A stretch of 59,718 nucleotides of DNA from Tritrichomonas foetus (lineage: Eukaryota > Parabasalia > Tritrichomonadida > Tritrichomonadidae). The notes under the pieces were generated by a model. It was not told where the DNA came from. It saw nothing but the letters and a program-made list of their open reading frames with translations, and made no database searches. How positions within the stretch are numbered: position 1 is the stretch's first letter; every line of letters starts with the position of its first letter. The translations under genes and the position numbers were made by a program. This document shows, piece after piece, positions 18,868 through 28,935 of this stretch. The stretch spans positions 1 through 59,718 of the forward strand of contig MLAK01000621.1 in the NCBI GenBank assembly GCA_001839685.1, given 5' to 3'.

Positions 18868-21522
18868 TTAAATCATGTTAGGCATTGGCGGCATATTTAC
18901 AAGTTCAGAGATAGATTGCGTGCCAAGCATGTATGATATTTTTATCCGCATAGAAAAAGGCGCACTTTTTTCGTTCAACAAATACATGATAATTGTCAAA
19001 GGCTCTGTCCCCCGTGGCTGCAGAGTTTCTGGTTCTGCTTTATTCATTAAAAGCCATCCTGGAGAAACTTGCATCTCAATTGTGAAGTTGTTGAGTGGAG
19101 TTTGAGTTAGGTTGTAGAAAAGGAGGCGAAGAGCAATTTGTTTTGGATTATTAGGATTTTTGGCTGTTTGTCCATACAAAATATATTTGGGGTTTCTGGT
19201 TATTTCGATTGATTGAGGTGGAGCATTTACATCAGCAATACTTTCTGCTTCAGCATTCAATTCACTCTCCAAATTATGGAAATTGTTGTTTATTTGGGAG
19301 TTTTGTGGCTGAGTTTGATTTACTGTTGATAATAAAACCGCATTTGATTCTGTATGAGGAGTTATTTCAAGTATTTCATCATTCGTGTCGTTGTTTGTTT
19401 TGTTTTTGTTGTAATTGTTGTGATTATAATTATTATTATTATGATTGTAATTTATGAGTGAGGAATTTTCATTTATGTTGAGAAGATCAATATCATTTTG
19501 ATCATGTAAATTAGTTTGTTGATGAAATTCTTTTACAAAATTCTTTTGGTTTGGGTTTTGAATGTTTTGATTATTGAAACTGATGTCCAAAAGTTGATCT
19601 TGATGATTCATGTTGGTGTTCATGTTTGTATTTATGATTTCATTGTTGTAACCATCTAAGAGTCCGTCTGATGGTTTACTTTGATGAATTTTACTATCAA
19701 GCATCAGTGATAGAAGATCATCACCGGCTTCATTTTCTTCCATGATACTATTAGCACTGTTAAGTTCGATTGACGATCGTGAATTATCAACAATATCTTG
19801 AGAAGATGCAACAGGAGCCAATATTTCTCGAGAAATTGACATTTCCAATAATTTCATCATTTCTCCAGCGCGTTGTTGAATTTCTAAATTGTTGCTGGTT
19901 ACCATTTCAGTCATTATTTCATGCGCCTCTGCTGTTTTATTAAATCTTACAGCAAGTTTAGATAAAGCAGTAATAATGCAGAGTTTCGTTTCTGGTGTTG
20001 TTTGGGGCATAATTAAAATATTCTTAAGTGATTCAAATGCACCATTTTCTATCACAGCTAACTCACCTATAACAAAAGCACTAATTTGAATTAAAATTTG
20101 ATTATCACTATTTTCGATGATCGATTTGGAGAGTTGTTCAGCTGCATGCCTTTGCAAATCAGGTGTTTTGGCAATTAATTCACAAAATGATGAAAGTATA
20201 TCAAAAGAAACATAATTTCCACTTTCAATAATTAGTTTTTCAACAGTATCAAACCTCCAAAGATTATTCGGACCAAATCTTTGAACAGCAACATAAATTT
20301 TCGCGACAAGCTCTGATCGAAATTCGGAATCTGATAATTTAACATACGTTAAAATTTCGGGGATTAAGCTTTCTGCGTTTTTTTCATTTATTAACGCTGA
20401 AATCACATCAAGAGCTCTTCTTCTAATAGATGGGTCTTGATGGTTAAGAAGCGCAACAATTTGCGATTTATATCTTTGAAGTGCCATGGAATCTATACTT
20501 CCTCTATTCGCCAGAATCTCTTTTTCTTTATACAAAACTCTCGCCAAAACAGACAAAGACGAATACAAAACATTTGGGTCCTTAAAAGAGAGTAAACGAC
20601 CTATCTGGTTAAATGCAAGACCTCTAATTGAAATATTTTTACAAATAGTTACAATTGTTTCCACAGATTGATATAAAATCGATCTTCCTGTATTTTTCGC
20701 TTCAGTGTTACTTACAATTATTTGTAAAATTCCATCAAGCTCTTCGCTTGAGCTTCTTTTTAATAATGAAAGCGCTTTAAGCGTTTTTACTTGCATGTAT
20801 GGGTCATTGTATCCATTATAACTATATTCTCTAAGTGGTCTGTTGTTTATTAATCGTTTTAAAATTTTTGTAAATGGAATAGAAAATTGTGACCATGATT
20901 TTGCAAGTTTTGGATTCACTTCAAGCATTATAGTAACCATATTTATTCCTGCAATCATTGCACCATGATTTAAACTATTTAGTAAATATTGTACTGAATT
21001 TTTATAAGAGTCTACTAAGTCTGGGTTGGTACTAATAATTTTAACGGTCGCCATTCCTGCTTTTTTGAGAAGATTGAAATCTTTTGAATCAAGGAGTTTT
21101 TGGACTTCAGTAGCAACTGCTCTGCAAACTTCAGCATTTCCTAGATTTGCAATAAAACTTAAAGCTAAACTTTGGATATCAGAATTATTACTTTTCAAAT
21201 CATGTAGAAGCGTTTGTGTTACTAAAACCGTTAATTCAGTCGTTTGGTCTAATAAAACTGATGTACAAATGTATCCAATTCGTTTGTAGGAATATCTTTC
21301 GCTTGTCATTAATGCGATGGCTTCCATTTGGCCCCAACTGACATTTTCGCCGATCATGTCTAAGAATACAAGTTTCGAAACGATCAATGGACGGTCATCT
21401 GGGTCCATTTTTCGGACAAATGCGCGAATTTGAGCGAGTTCGGTAGCAATCTGAAATTTCTCATCTTCTATAGTTAAAGCCGATCTAACTGCAGTCACAA
21501 AGTCGTGAAGTGACTGTGTCAT
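18868..21522 (-). CDS. AP1G: AP-1 clathrin adaptor complex, gamma-adaptin large subunit
   Basis: This 884-residue protein matches gamma-adaptin in layout. An N-terminal ARM-like trunk spans about residues 5-570, starting LHDFVTAVRSALTIEDE and containing the characteristic KRIGY motif followed by LLDQ. An Asn-rich flexible hinge spans about 580-760. A C-terminal ear domain of about 120 residues begins near NPKYILYG and ends at the stop codon. The hinge contains DLLNIN and DLLSLM stretches that resemble clathrin-box motifs. AP-1 sorts cargo between the trans-Golgi network and endosomes, and the gamma ear recruits accessory proteins. The hinge is unusually rich in Asn and His codons, giving short AAT/CAT runs near 19420-19450. 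The ATG at 21522 is first in frame. Alpha-adaptin is less likely because the ear is the short single-lobed gamma type. Confidence 0.88.
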   Translation of the reverse strand: MTQSLHDFVTAVRSALTIEDEKFQIATELAQIRAFVRKMDPDDRPLIVSKLVFLDMIGENVSWGQMEAIALMTSERYSYKRIGYICTSVLLDQTTELTVLVTQTLLHDLKSNNSDIQSLALSFIANLGNAEVCRAVATEVQKLLDSKDFNLLKKAGMATVKIISTNPDLVDSYKNSVQYLLNSLNHGAMIAGINMVTIMLEVNPKLAKSWSQFSIPFTKILKRLINNRPLREYSYNGYNDPYMQVKTLKALSLLKRSSSEELDGILQIIVSNTEAKNTGRSILYQSVETIVTICKNISIRGLAFNQIGRLLSFKDPNVLYSSLSVLARVLYKEKEILANRGSIDSMALQRYKSQIVALLNHQDPSIRRRALDVISALINEKNAESLIPEILTYVKLSDSEFRSELVAKIYVAVQRFGPNNLWRFDTVEKLIIESGNYVSFDILSSFCELIAKTPDLQRHAAEQLSKSIIENSDNQILIQISAFVIGELAVIENGAFESLKNILIMPQTTPETKLCIITALSKLAVRFNKTAEAHEIMTEMVTSNNLEIQQRAGEMMKLLEMSISREILAPVASSQDIVDNSRSSIELNSANSIMEENEAGDDLLSLMLDSKIHQSKPSDGLLDGYNNEIINTNMNTNMNHQDQLLDISFNNQNIQNPNQKNFVKEFHQQTNLHDQNDIDLLNINENSSLINYNHNNNNYNHNNYNKNKTNNDTNDEILEITPHTESNAVLLSTVNQTQPQNSQINNNFHNLESELNAEAESIADVNAPPQSIEITRNPKYILYGQTAKNPNNPKQIALRLLFYNLTQTPLNNFTIEMQVSPGWLLMNKAEPETLQPRGTEPLTIIMYLLNEKSAPFSMRIKISYMLGTQSISELVNMPPMPNMI

Positions 21523-22103
21523 TTCACAAGATGGAGTCTTTGTATCGAAAAATTATGAAAAATCGATTTGGCCATTTCATCAGAAATTATTTACCTAAAC
21601 TTTTTATGATGATATTTGGTTGTATAAGTTTCATTCTTTTTGACATTGTATCCCGATAATTATTGGCCATAATTTCTTGATTTACGGAATTATTGAGAAT
21701 AAAAGTATATATCTACGTTTAATTTTATTTTTTATCCTTGATAGCAATTAATTTTCCTTTTTTTTTCTTATTTTGTTGAACAATCATCAATACAAATGAT
21801 GACTTGTCCCACATTTTCCGATTCATTTGTACCTCTGAATCAGACTAATTAATTTAACTTTATTAAACAATGAAGATTTTATGAAACTATATTTAAATAA
21901 TTATGCAGAGATTCACTTTCGCAATTATATTTGGTCGTTTCTTTCAAGTTTAGTCAAGGTGTAGACTTGCTATTTTTGATCGAGAAACTTATACGAATCC
22001 AAATAAAATGAAAAAATCGGAGAATTCTAATAATTTATGAAAAAGTGAGAAATATTGAAAAATTCGAACTTTTTGAATAAATTGTTAATATTTTTACACG
22101 AGA
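21523..22103. other. divergent promoter region between AP-1 gamma and a receptor pseudo-cyclase
   Basis: These 581 bases separate two divergently transcribed genes. TATTTGGTCG at about 21928-21937 resembles the GGTCA motif found upstream of several other genes here. Nothing else is recognisable; there is no RNA gene or credible small frame. Confidence 0.4.
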
Positions 22104-25100
22104 ATGAAATATTTCAAGTTTTTGAAACGATTTTACCCTCTCTACGTCAACATTCTTTATAAATGCCCAAACAGCTGGGTATTTCAGGCCTTTTCTGCGT
22201 TTTTCTCCTATTTTCATTTTTTATTTTTATGCATCGACCTGCATGTTCCATCCGGGCTCATGAATGTCACATTAAGTAGCCCAGTTGTATATCATTTTCA
22301 ATGCATCTTCTATTTTCTCCCTTGGATTTTTGGCACAACAACATATTTATTCGACGGTATAATTTATCTCTGTCTCAACATTGTTTCTTTCATTTTATTG
22401 TTCCATGCACAGAAAAAAACATTACAAAGAGAACATTTGCCACATTGGGAATTATATTTCATTCATTTTTATCAATCAACATTTGCCCATACTATTTGCT
22501 ATCCAATGTTTTTTCGGATTTGTTTATTAGTTGAGCATCTTGGATCCTATAATGATGGGATGACATGGACGTCTTTTGCAATTTGTTGCATTAACTTGCT
22601 GATGATTTCTGTCCATATTTATTTTTCATCTGTTTTTTTATCATCAATTGTATTTGTTTCAAAAAGTATATTTGATACATATGATGGCAAATCTAACATG
22701 CTTCTTTTCCTTTTCAGATTTATTTTTACCGGAGTCAGTCATTTAATTACAATGACCGATGATTTAATTCTTGTCTCACTTATTGCAATTTTACTTTTTG
22801 TCTTAGCAATGTTTTTATTTTATTACAGAATTGTTTTAACCATTCATGTTTCCTTTTTCACTCAGTATTTGGAAATTGCACCTTTATTTGTAGTTCCATT
22901 TATAATTTTTATTCATTTATTTACAAAAAAAACAATTTTTGCATTTCTTGTGATTCTTGTTGTTCATATTTTAATTATTATTTCTATTTATCTCTGTAAT
23001 CATCTTATATTAAAAGAATCTTTACGGCTTTTTAGTGCTTTGTTAAAAGAAAATGATATTCATGAAGGTGGTTCTGGAATTCCTCATCTTGTTCCAGGAA
23101 ATATTGTTTCAGTACTTCGTTTAATTGCAGTAAATTCAGGTGATCCAATTATTTTTGATCGTGTTCTAATTTTACAGCATCGATTTGGTGTAAAAGCTTC
23201 GCCAATGATTGAAATAGTCAGATTCCTTGGAATTTTTCCTTCACGAAGAAAAGCAATGATTAAAGAATTATCTAAATTAAGAAGTGCATCAAATTATAAC
23301 CGATTTACAATTTACCTATTCATGAAATTCCTTAGATCTTTGGAAATAAGTAGTGATGAAAGACATACACAATCTCTTGATATATTACAAAGAGCCTTCC
23401 TTGTACATAATCATCTTTACTGGCAAGCAAGAGCCAATAATCATCGATTTGAAGCCTTTAAAGAATCATGTGCAACTTCGTATTATTTTATTGAATTGCG
23501 TCAAGAATTAATGAATTTAATACAAAGATACCCTTTTGATAGTTACTTATACTTAAGATATTCTGACTTTTCATTAATTGGATGTGGGGATTTCACACGC
23601 TATAAAAAATCTGCGCAAATTGCAGCAGATCTTGAAAAGAATCGCAATTTTATAACTGATCCCCTGCTTCATCGAATGGTGAAAATTAATGCAAGAGTTC
23701 TTCAATTTTGCAGTGATGATGAAATATTGGCATCAATGCCAACACATAGTTCACCAACAGCATCTTCTTTAAATGAAGTTCCATTAGCTTCATTTTTATC
23801 AATTTCGAGAAGAATGATTCCATTTTTACCAATACTTCATTTACTTATGGTTTCTGTTTGTTTTATAGTTTATTTTGCTTGTTCAATTCCATTTGAAACA
23901 TATACAAGAAATCAATATGATAAAATTTACGCCATCGCTCCTGATTTGGAAAGATTATTCGATGCAACTACTGGCTCTGTCTTCTTCCCTTTTGCACTTG
24001 AATATTCCACGGATGGTAATTTTTCTACCATTACAGATCCTCAGCAATGCTTGCTAACTTTTAATGAGCTTTTTTATACGATAATTGATTTCTTTTCCCT
24101 TATTCCACAAGTTAATTATCTTGCAACAAATATTTTCTTATTTGCACAAAATTATTCCCTTTTCATGATGAAAAATGATTTTGAAATATGCCAAGGTCTC
24201 TCAAAAATTCCTGAAACATTTGAAATTATTACAAGACAGTATCTTCGAAATTTGACAACTGTTATTCAAGGTACAATATCGCAAATATCTAATTTATATA
24301 TAGATGTTTCAAAAGAATATAATAGTAAGCCTTTTTACCTATACAATCTCGGTGTTGCAATCATTATAATAGTTTTATATTTTATTCTTTTTCTTTTCCA
24401 AGTAAACGGTGTTTTCAAGAAAAAACAAGAAGCAATAAATTTCCTATCTTCTAAAGAACGAATCACTTCGCTTTTACTTGAAAGAAGTATTGAATCATGG
24501 GAACAATTGCGTCATTATTTACCACATCAAATCGAAATTCAAAATACTTATGTTCCTCATATTAATTCTATTCTAAATAATCTTTCGGTCTCTTCTTCAA
24601 TTTTCAATTCAATGAGTCTAAAAACTGTTTCTGATGATTCTTCAACAACTGCTGGTTTAAAAAACATGAAACTTGATCCAACAAGAGTTTCTGTATCTTT
24701 TACTGGTGTAGCAACTCAACTTTTTGCATCTAAAAGTAGCATGTTAAAAGATTATGGAATTGAAAATATCAAAATTTCTAGATCCGCTCCACAAAGTGAT
24801 GATGAACAAGAAATGCCTGAAAAAGAAGTATCTGATCTTGATGATAGTCCTATTGAGTTAACAATCTCCACTACAAAGAAAGAAACAGCACACACATGGA
24901 TTTTTGTTCCACTAAATATTTATTTACCGTGGTTTATCTTGGTGTTGAGCTGCTTATTACTACTTATTCCAATGTCTTTCAGATTGTCAAATGAAAAAGA
25001 GTTAACAAGTGCAATAATTTATAGTGGTATTCAACTTAACGCAAGTGTTTTTTTGATTGAAGAAACATTGAAACTCTTAAAAGGATTGCCTTATAATCCT

Positions 25101-26432
25101 AGCGTGTTTCTGCAAATTCATGAAATCATTCTGAATAAAACAACGAACGTCACCGAACTTTTTACACGAGAACAATGTTTCCAATTAAATAGTATCACAT
25201 GTACTTCAATATCAACTTTAGTTTATCGACTTGCTTTTAATCGTCCAAGTGATAATGATCTACTTTTACTTCATTTGCCTGCATTTATTTATTTTGGTAA
25301 CACTGTTTTAAATGATATTTTCTTTGGTGATTCTGATCCATACCTTGAAATGCCAACATCTTCAGTTATTGCATTTTTTGTTGATTTCTTTATTCTGCTA
25401 TTCTTTGCATTAATGTTTAGTATTGTGAATTCATCTGCTCTTATGAATTCATTTAATTCCCTTTATCATTTTCCTTCATTATTTTTGGAAAATAACAGTA
25501 AGAAAAAATCAAAAGTTAAAAAAGAGAAATTCCCGTCATCTGTCATAACGATTGCATCTGTTGTTGAATCAGATGAAATTTATTCCATTTCTGAAAATGC
25601 AGCAACTATTTTAAATAGACCAGCACCTTCATTTATTGGAGAAAAGTTCAGCGAAGTTTTCCCAATTGTTCCGGCTGATGTAGAACTCCGTGAACATGTA
25701 ATGCCTGATAGAATAAAGAAAAAGTTATTTAGATCAAGAACTGTTAAACGAGGTGAACTTTTAATCACCCAAATGATTGAAGATTTCATGCAAGGAATTA
25801 TAAAGCCTGCTTATTTGCAAGAATCCATGGCTGAAAAGTTAATGAATTATATTCCAACATTTTATGCAAAATCTTACTGTGATAATAATCATAGTGCTTT
25901 TGATTATGAATCACCAATACTTATGATATTAAGATATGATTCTTCTAAACCCCAAAATGAATTAGAACGATTTTATACAACTGTAAATGCTTGCATTATG
26001 AATTATTCTTCATTTAAAATAATTCGAGCAGATGGAAGTCTTTTCTCGTTTTGCTCAACGAAAAAAGTTCATCCGCTAGTGGCATTCCTTTTTGCGAGAG
26101 ATATAATATCTGAGGGAATTTCTGTAGCTCGAGCAAAGCCAACACAGGCCCCTTTGGCATTATATATGGAACCTTTAGAAAGTCTAAAAGTAAGCATTAA
26201 TTCTGATTCTGAACCTTTCCTTGAAACAGACATTAAAGATTACCCAATGTATGAAAAACTTGTTTATAATCTTGGAAATCAACAAATTGCATTTAATGAT
26301 GACTATGTCAACTTTAATGCTTCATCTGAAGATTCAACCGAAATAGAAACAATTGAATATCCTGGATTTACTAGGAGAATTAGGAAGCTCTCTTTCACCC
26401 TTTATTCTGAGCTTCTTAAGAAATATATGTAA
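22104..26432 (+). CDS. receptor-type cyclase paralogue with a degenerate catalytic domain (putative pseudo-cyclase)
   Basis: This 1442-residue protein shares the architecture of the other two receptor cyclases. A multi-helix membrane domain covers about 1-320, then a cytosolic helical linker to about 560. There are helices at about 575-600, 750-775, 930-955 and 1090-1120 that enclose two extracellular domains. A PAS-like region spans about 1150-1230 and a C-terminal domain about 1235-1435. The C-terminal domain can be laid along a class III cyclase: MAEKLMNYIP fits the coil before the catalytic fold, and FKIIRADGSLFSF fits the KIKCIGDCYM strand. The key residues are gone, though. No Asp stands where FMDIVEFT should be (the region reads PILMILRYD), the GD pair is altered around Asp1310, and the INMAQQME helix is not recognisable. 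I infer it binds ligand or partners but does not make cyclic nucleotide. The frame is intact over more than 4 kb, which argues against a decaying pseudogene. Confidence 0.8.
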   Translation: MKYFKFLKRFYPLYVNILYKCPNSWVFQAFSAFFSYFHFLFLCIDLHVPSGLMNVTLSSPVVYHFQCIFYFLPWIFGTTTYLFDGIIYLCLNIVSFILLFHAQKKTLQREHLPHWELYFIHFYQSTFAHTICYPMFFRICLLVEHLGSYNDGMTWTSFAICCINLLMISVHIYFSSVFLSSIVFVSKSIFDTYDGKSNMLLFLFRFIFTGVSHLITMTDDLILVSLIAILLFVLAMFLFYYRIVLTIHVSFFTQYLEIAPLFVVPFIIFIHLFTKKTIFAFLVILVVHILIIISIYLCNHLILKESLRLFSALLKENDIHEGGSGIPHLVPGNIVSVLRLIAVNSGDPIIFDRVLILQHRFGVKASPMIEIVRFLGIFPSRRKAMIKELSKLRSASNYNRFTIYLFMKFLRSLEISSDERHTQSLDILQRAFLVHNHLYWQARANNHRFEAFKESCATSYYFIELRQELMNLIQRYPFDSYLYLRYSDFSLIGCGDFTRYKKSAQIAADLEKNRNFITDPLLHRMVKINARVLQFCSDDEILASMPTHSSPTASSLNEVPLASFLSISRRMIPFLPILHLLMVSVCFIVYFACSIPFETYTRNQYDKIYAIAPDLERLFDATTGSVFFPFALEYSTDGNFSTITDPQQCLLTFNELFYTIIDFFSLIPQVNYLATNIFLFAQNYSLFMMKNDFEICQGLSKIPETFEIITRQYLRNLTTVIQGTISQISNLYIDVSKEYNSKPFYLYNLGVAIIIIVLYFILFLFQVNGVFKKKQEAINFLSSKERITSLLLERSIESWEQLRHYLPHQIEIQNTYVPHINSILNNLSVSSSIFNSMSLKTVSDDSSTTAGLKNMKLDPTRVSVSFTGVATQLFASKSSMLKDYGIENIKISRSAPQSDDEQEMPEKEVSDLDDSPIELTISTTKKETAHTWIFVPLNIYLPWFILVLSCLLLLIPMSFRLSNEKELTSAIIYSGIQLNASVFLIEETLKLLKGLPYNPSVFLQIHEIILNKTTNVTELFTREQCFQLNSITCTSISTLVYRLAFNRPSDNDLLLLHLPAFIYFGNTVLNDIFFGDSDPYLEMPTSSVIAFFVDFFILLFFALMFSIVNSSALMNSFNSLYHFPSLFLENNSKKKSKVKKEKFPSSVITIASVVESDEIYSISENAATILNRPAPSFIGEKFSEVFPIVPADVELREHVMPDRIKKKLFRSRTVKRGELLITQMIEDFMQGIIKPAYLQESMAEKLMNYIPTFYAKSYCDNNHSAFDYESPILMILRYDSSKPQNELERFYTTVNACIMNYSSFKIIRADGSLFSFCSTKKVHPLVAFLFARDIISEGISVARAKPTQAPLALYMEPLESLKVSINSDSEPFLETDIKDYPMYEKLVYNLGNQQIAFNDDYVNFNASSEDSTEIETIEYPGFTRRIRKLSFTLYSELLKKYM

Positions 26433-26620
26433 GTAAATATATTATGCGTATTATCAAATCCAATATTCTTTTTTAAAAAATATTTTTAATCAAGAAAAAG
26501 TGTATTAATGCATAATGAAAACTCAGAGAAGTTAATTAAAAAGAGTAACAGTGTATATATACTTAGCATAAAAGTTATATGGATAAGCAAAGAGATAAAA
26601 GTTTATTAAAATTCACATAT

Positions 26621-26977
26621 TTAAATATTGTCTTCTTTTGAATGTCCATCGAAAATCATATTATCCATCCAAAATCTTAAATCATTTAATTTGTCAATTT
26701 TTTCTTGGAGATTTTTAACTAAAATAACAAGATCGTTTCGTGACTTTTCTACTCCGTGGTCGTAATTAGTTCCGTCATCTGTGTCGTTTAGGTTATCGAG
26801 AATGCGGCTAAGTGCGTTTGAATGTGCCATGTACTCTTGTAAAAATTGTTCTTTTGAAATTGTTCTCGCTGGTGGCAAAACTGGGTCAGTTTGATTGATT
26901 GACTCACTAATAAGACAATTAGCGAGCCTCACCATTTCATGAAGGTGCTCTCTGGCTTCGTGTGTTTGATCATTCAT
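26621..26977 (-). CDS. small helical protein of unknown function
   Basis: This 118-residue frame opens at an ATG preceded by a 5' flank free of other genes. The protein is acidic, soluble and predicted largely alpha-helical, with heptad-like spacing in its last 40 residues (LVILVKNLQEKIDKLNDL). It has no Cys cluster, signal peptide or membrane helix. The size and pattern resemble small helical subunits of large complexes such as Mediator or kinetochore assemblies, but I do not recognise it and assign no function. It lies tail to tail with the pseudo-cyclase gene, about 190 bases away. Confidence 0.6.
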   Translation of the reverse strand: MNDQTHEAREHLHEMVRLANCLISESINQTDPVLPPARTISKEQFLQEYMAHSNALSRILDNLNDTDDGTNYDHGVEKSRNDLVILVKNLQEKIDKLNDLRFWMDNMIFDGHSKEDNI

Positions 26978-27413
26978 GAAATAAGAAAATAAGCTACAGA
27001 AATTTCATATCACATGTCGAAATTTAATAATATTTTCATTTCATCTCATGAATCACATATGATTCCTTTGCAGCATGTATTCTTTAATGTTCAATAGTGT
27101 AATTCATATTGACAAGATTACTGAAAATAAACTTTTCCAAAAAAAGAAAAATATCACAAACGAAGAAGGGGAATTTATAAATATGTTTATTGCTGCAATT
27201 AATTTACAATAACATGATAACATTAATCCATAATATAAATTGGATGAATTCTCATTCATTTTGGATTTTATCGAGAAAAACTTTCAACAAATGATTTTAA
27301 TGATAAGGATTTGAATATAAAAGTTGTTTGGGAATGAAAAATTCAATTCAATTTAATATCTTCTCGAATATTATTCAAATGATATGAACAAAAGATATCT
27401 AGCTAAATTAAAT
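26978..27413. other. intergenic, no feature recognised
   Basis: These 436 bases lie between two minus-strand genes. They are AT-rich, and I see no motif, repeat or RNA gene that stands out. Confidence 0.4.
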
Positions 27414-28775
27414 TTATATGCTTTCCATGATTTTGAAACACTTATCTATTTTTTGTGCAATTTCATCATTAAAAGTTTGTGGAATTTCATATTTTTTGAT
27501 TTTCTGATCAATTGATTCGAAAATTTCAAGACATTGATTTGTATCAATAAATTCGGCAGCACTTCCAATTTCATTATTCAGCTTTCCTTGAAGTTTATTT
27601 AAATGTTCACATGCATTATCTATATCAAAAGCAACTGGATTTGATGATTTTGCAGATGAAACCCAATTCAACAAAGCTGTGATTTCGTTTTCCATATTTT
27701 GAATTTTATTAATTTGAGTGAGATCAGGTGATTCACAAGTAAATATTGATGAATTCATTTGTTTTCGTATTGAATCACATTCAAATATTAATGAAGTTAA
27801 AGTTCCTAATGATTCTGAAGTATTGATTATTCCTTTTTTCACTTCATTTATAAATTTGCTCAGTTTTTCGATATGTTCTTTGATTTCTTTATTTGGATTG
27901 TATGAAAGAACTAATCCAGTATGTAAAGCTTCATCAACGTCAACAATTTCTGGCATGCTTCCACTTTTATTATGATCAAAATAAATTTTTTTATTATCTT
28001 CTTCAAGTGAAATCAATTTTGCTTTGATTTCATTTTCTAAATCTGCATTGGAATTTCTCAGATCTCGCGGAGATGAACTAAATTCTGATAATGCTAGATT
28101 AAGTATATATATAGAAGGTCCAATTGATAGCTCTGTTTCTAATTCTTTCGAATAAGAAACTAATGCTTTAATGTGATATAAAATTGACTTATTGTTAAAT
28201 GGAAATTTACTCCTAGGAAAAGGGTTCATTCTTTCTGCAGCTCGGAAATATTTTGAAGCAACAAGATAATTATTCGAGGATTTATCATTCATTAAAATGG
28301 CTTCATATAAATGTGCTGAGTAAATTGTATGATAAAAAGCAATATTCTTTAAGTTTAGATCACTGCTTTTGTCTGATAATTTGATTGCTGGTAAAAATTC
28401 GGTTTGAATACTATAAAATATTTTTAATATAGTAGATATTCTAGTTTTGTAAATTTCTCTAGTTGTTTTGTCATCTATTGGGAAATAATTTAAAGAGTCG
28501 CTTAAAATTGCTGCAATATTCCATAAAATCAAAATTCCTTCTGCATAGGATTGTTCGTAGTCGACAGAAATGTGTGACCCAATTACATTCGATACTGTTA
28601 TATTTGCTTCTGAACGAGAGTAGAGTAATTTTGTCGCGTAATTCATTAAGAAATTAATATTCGAATCTGACCATTGAGATATTTGCCATGCTTTTTGTTG
28701 AATTTGACTAATAAAAGGATTTTTTGTGGATGATTTTACGAGTGATCTGATTGGGATTGGGAATAATTCGATCAT
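27414..28775 (-). CDS. BRO1-domain protein (ALIX/Bro1-like, short form)
   Basis: This 453-residue soluble protein has a BRO1-type solenoid from the N-terminus to about residue 300. It opens with the usual short hydrophobic stretch (MIELFPIPIR) and contains the helix-repeat core with YEQSYAEGILILWNIAAIL and a Tyr-Phe-Asp segment (NKKIYFDHN) where ALIX proteins carry a similar motif. After that come about 150 helical residues that could be a reduced V domain. There is no proline-rich tail. BRO1 domains bind CHMP4/Snf7 and connect cargo to ESCRT-III at endosomes. Typical ALIX proteins are 700-870 residues, so this one lacks about half of the usual C-terminal part. Its start is divergent from the beta-helix gene, 160 bases apart. 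Confidence 0.75.
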   Translation of the reverse strand: MIELFPIPIRSLVKSSTKNPFISQIQQKAWQISQWSDSNINFLMNYATKLLYSRSEANITVSNVIGSHISVDYEQSYAEGILILWNIAAILSDSLNYFPIDDKTTREIYKTRISTILKIFYSIQTEFLPAIKLSDKSSDLNLKNIAFYHTIYSAHLYEAILMNDKSSNNYLVASKYFRAAERMNPFPRSKFPFNNKSILYHIKALVSYSKELETELSIGPSIYILNLALSEFSSSPRDLRNSNADLENEIKAKLISLEEDNKKIYFDHNKSGSMPEIVDVDEALHTGLVLSYNPNKEIKEHIEKLSKFINEVKKGIINTSESLGTLTSLIFECDSIRKQMNSSIFTCESPDLTQINKIQNMENEITALLNWVSSAKSSNPVAFDIDNACEHLNKLQGKLNNEIGSAAEFIDTNQCLEIFESIDQKIKKYEIPQTFNDEIAQKIDKCFKIMESI

Positions 28776-28935
28776 TTACCAAATATTTTAAACGTGCACT
28801 TTTGGAGAAGATTGAGTTTTTAAATGTCCGAATCTAATCATAGTGAAAAAGTTCACCAGGAATAAGATAAAAATGATCATCATTTCATCATATTTAAACG
28901 TTCTACAATTTGTTTGGTCAAAGTGCTAGATCAAT

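Noticed and set aside
22104..26432. Decaying pseudogene interpretation of the catalytically degenerate cyclase
   Set aside because: The frame is uninterrupted over 1442 codons and the membrane and PAS-like regions look normal, so a maintained pseudo-enzyme is more likely.
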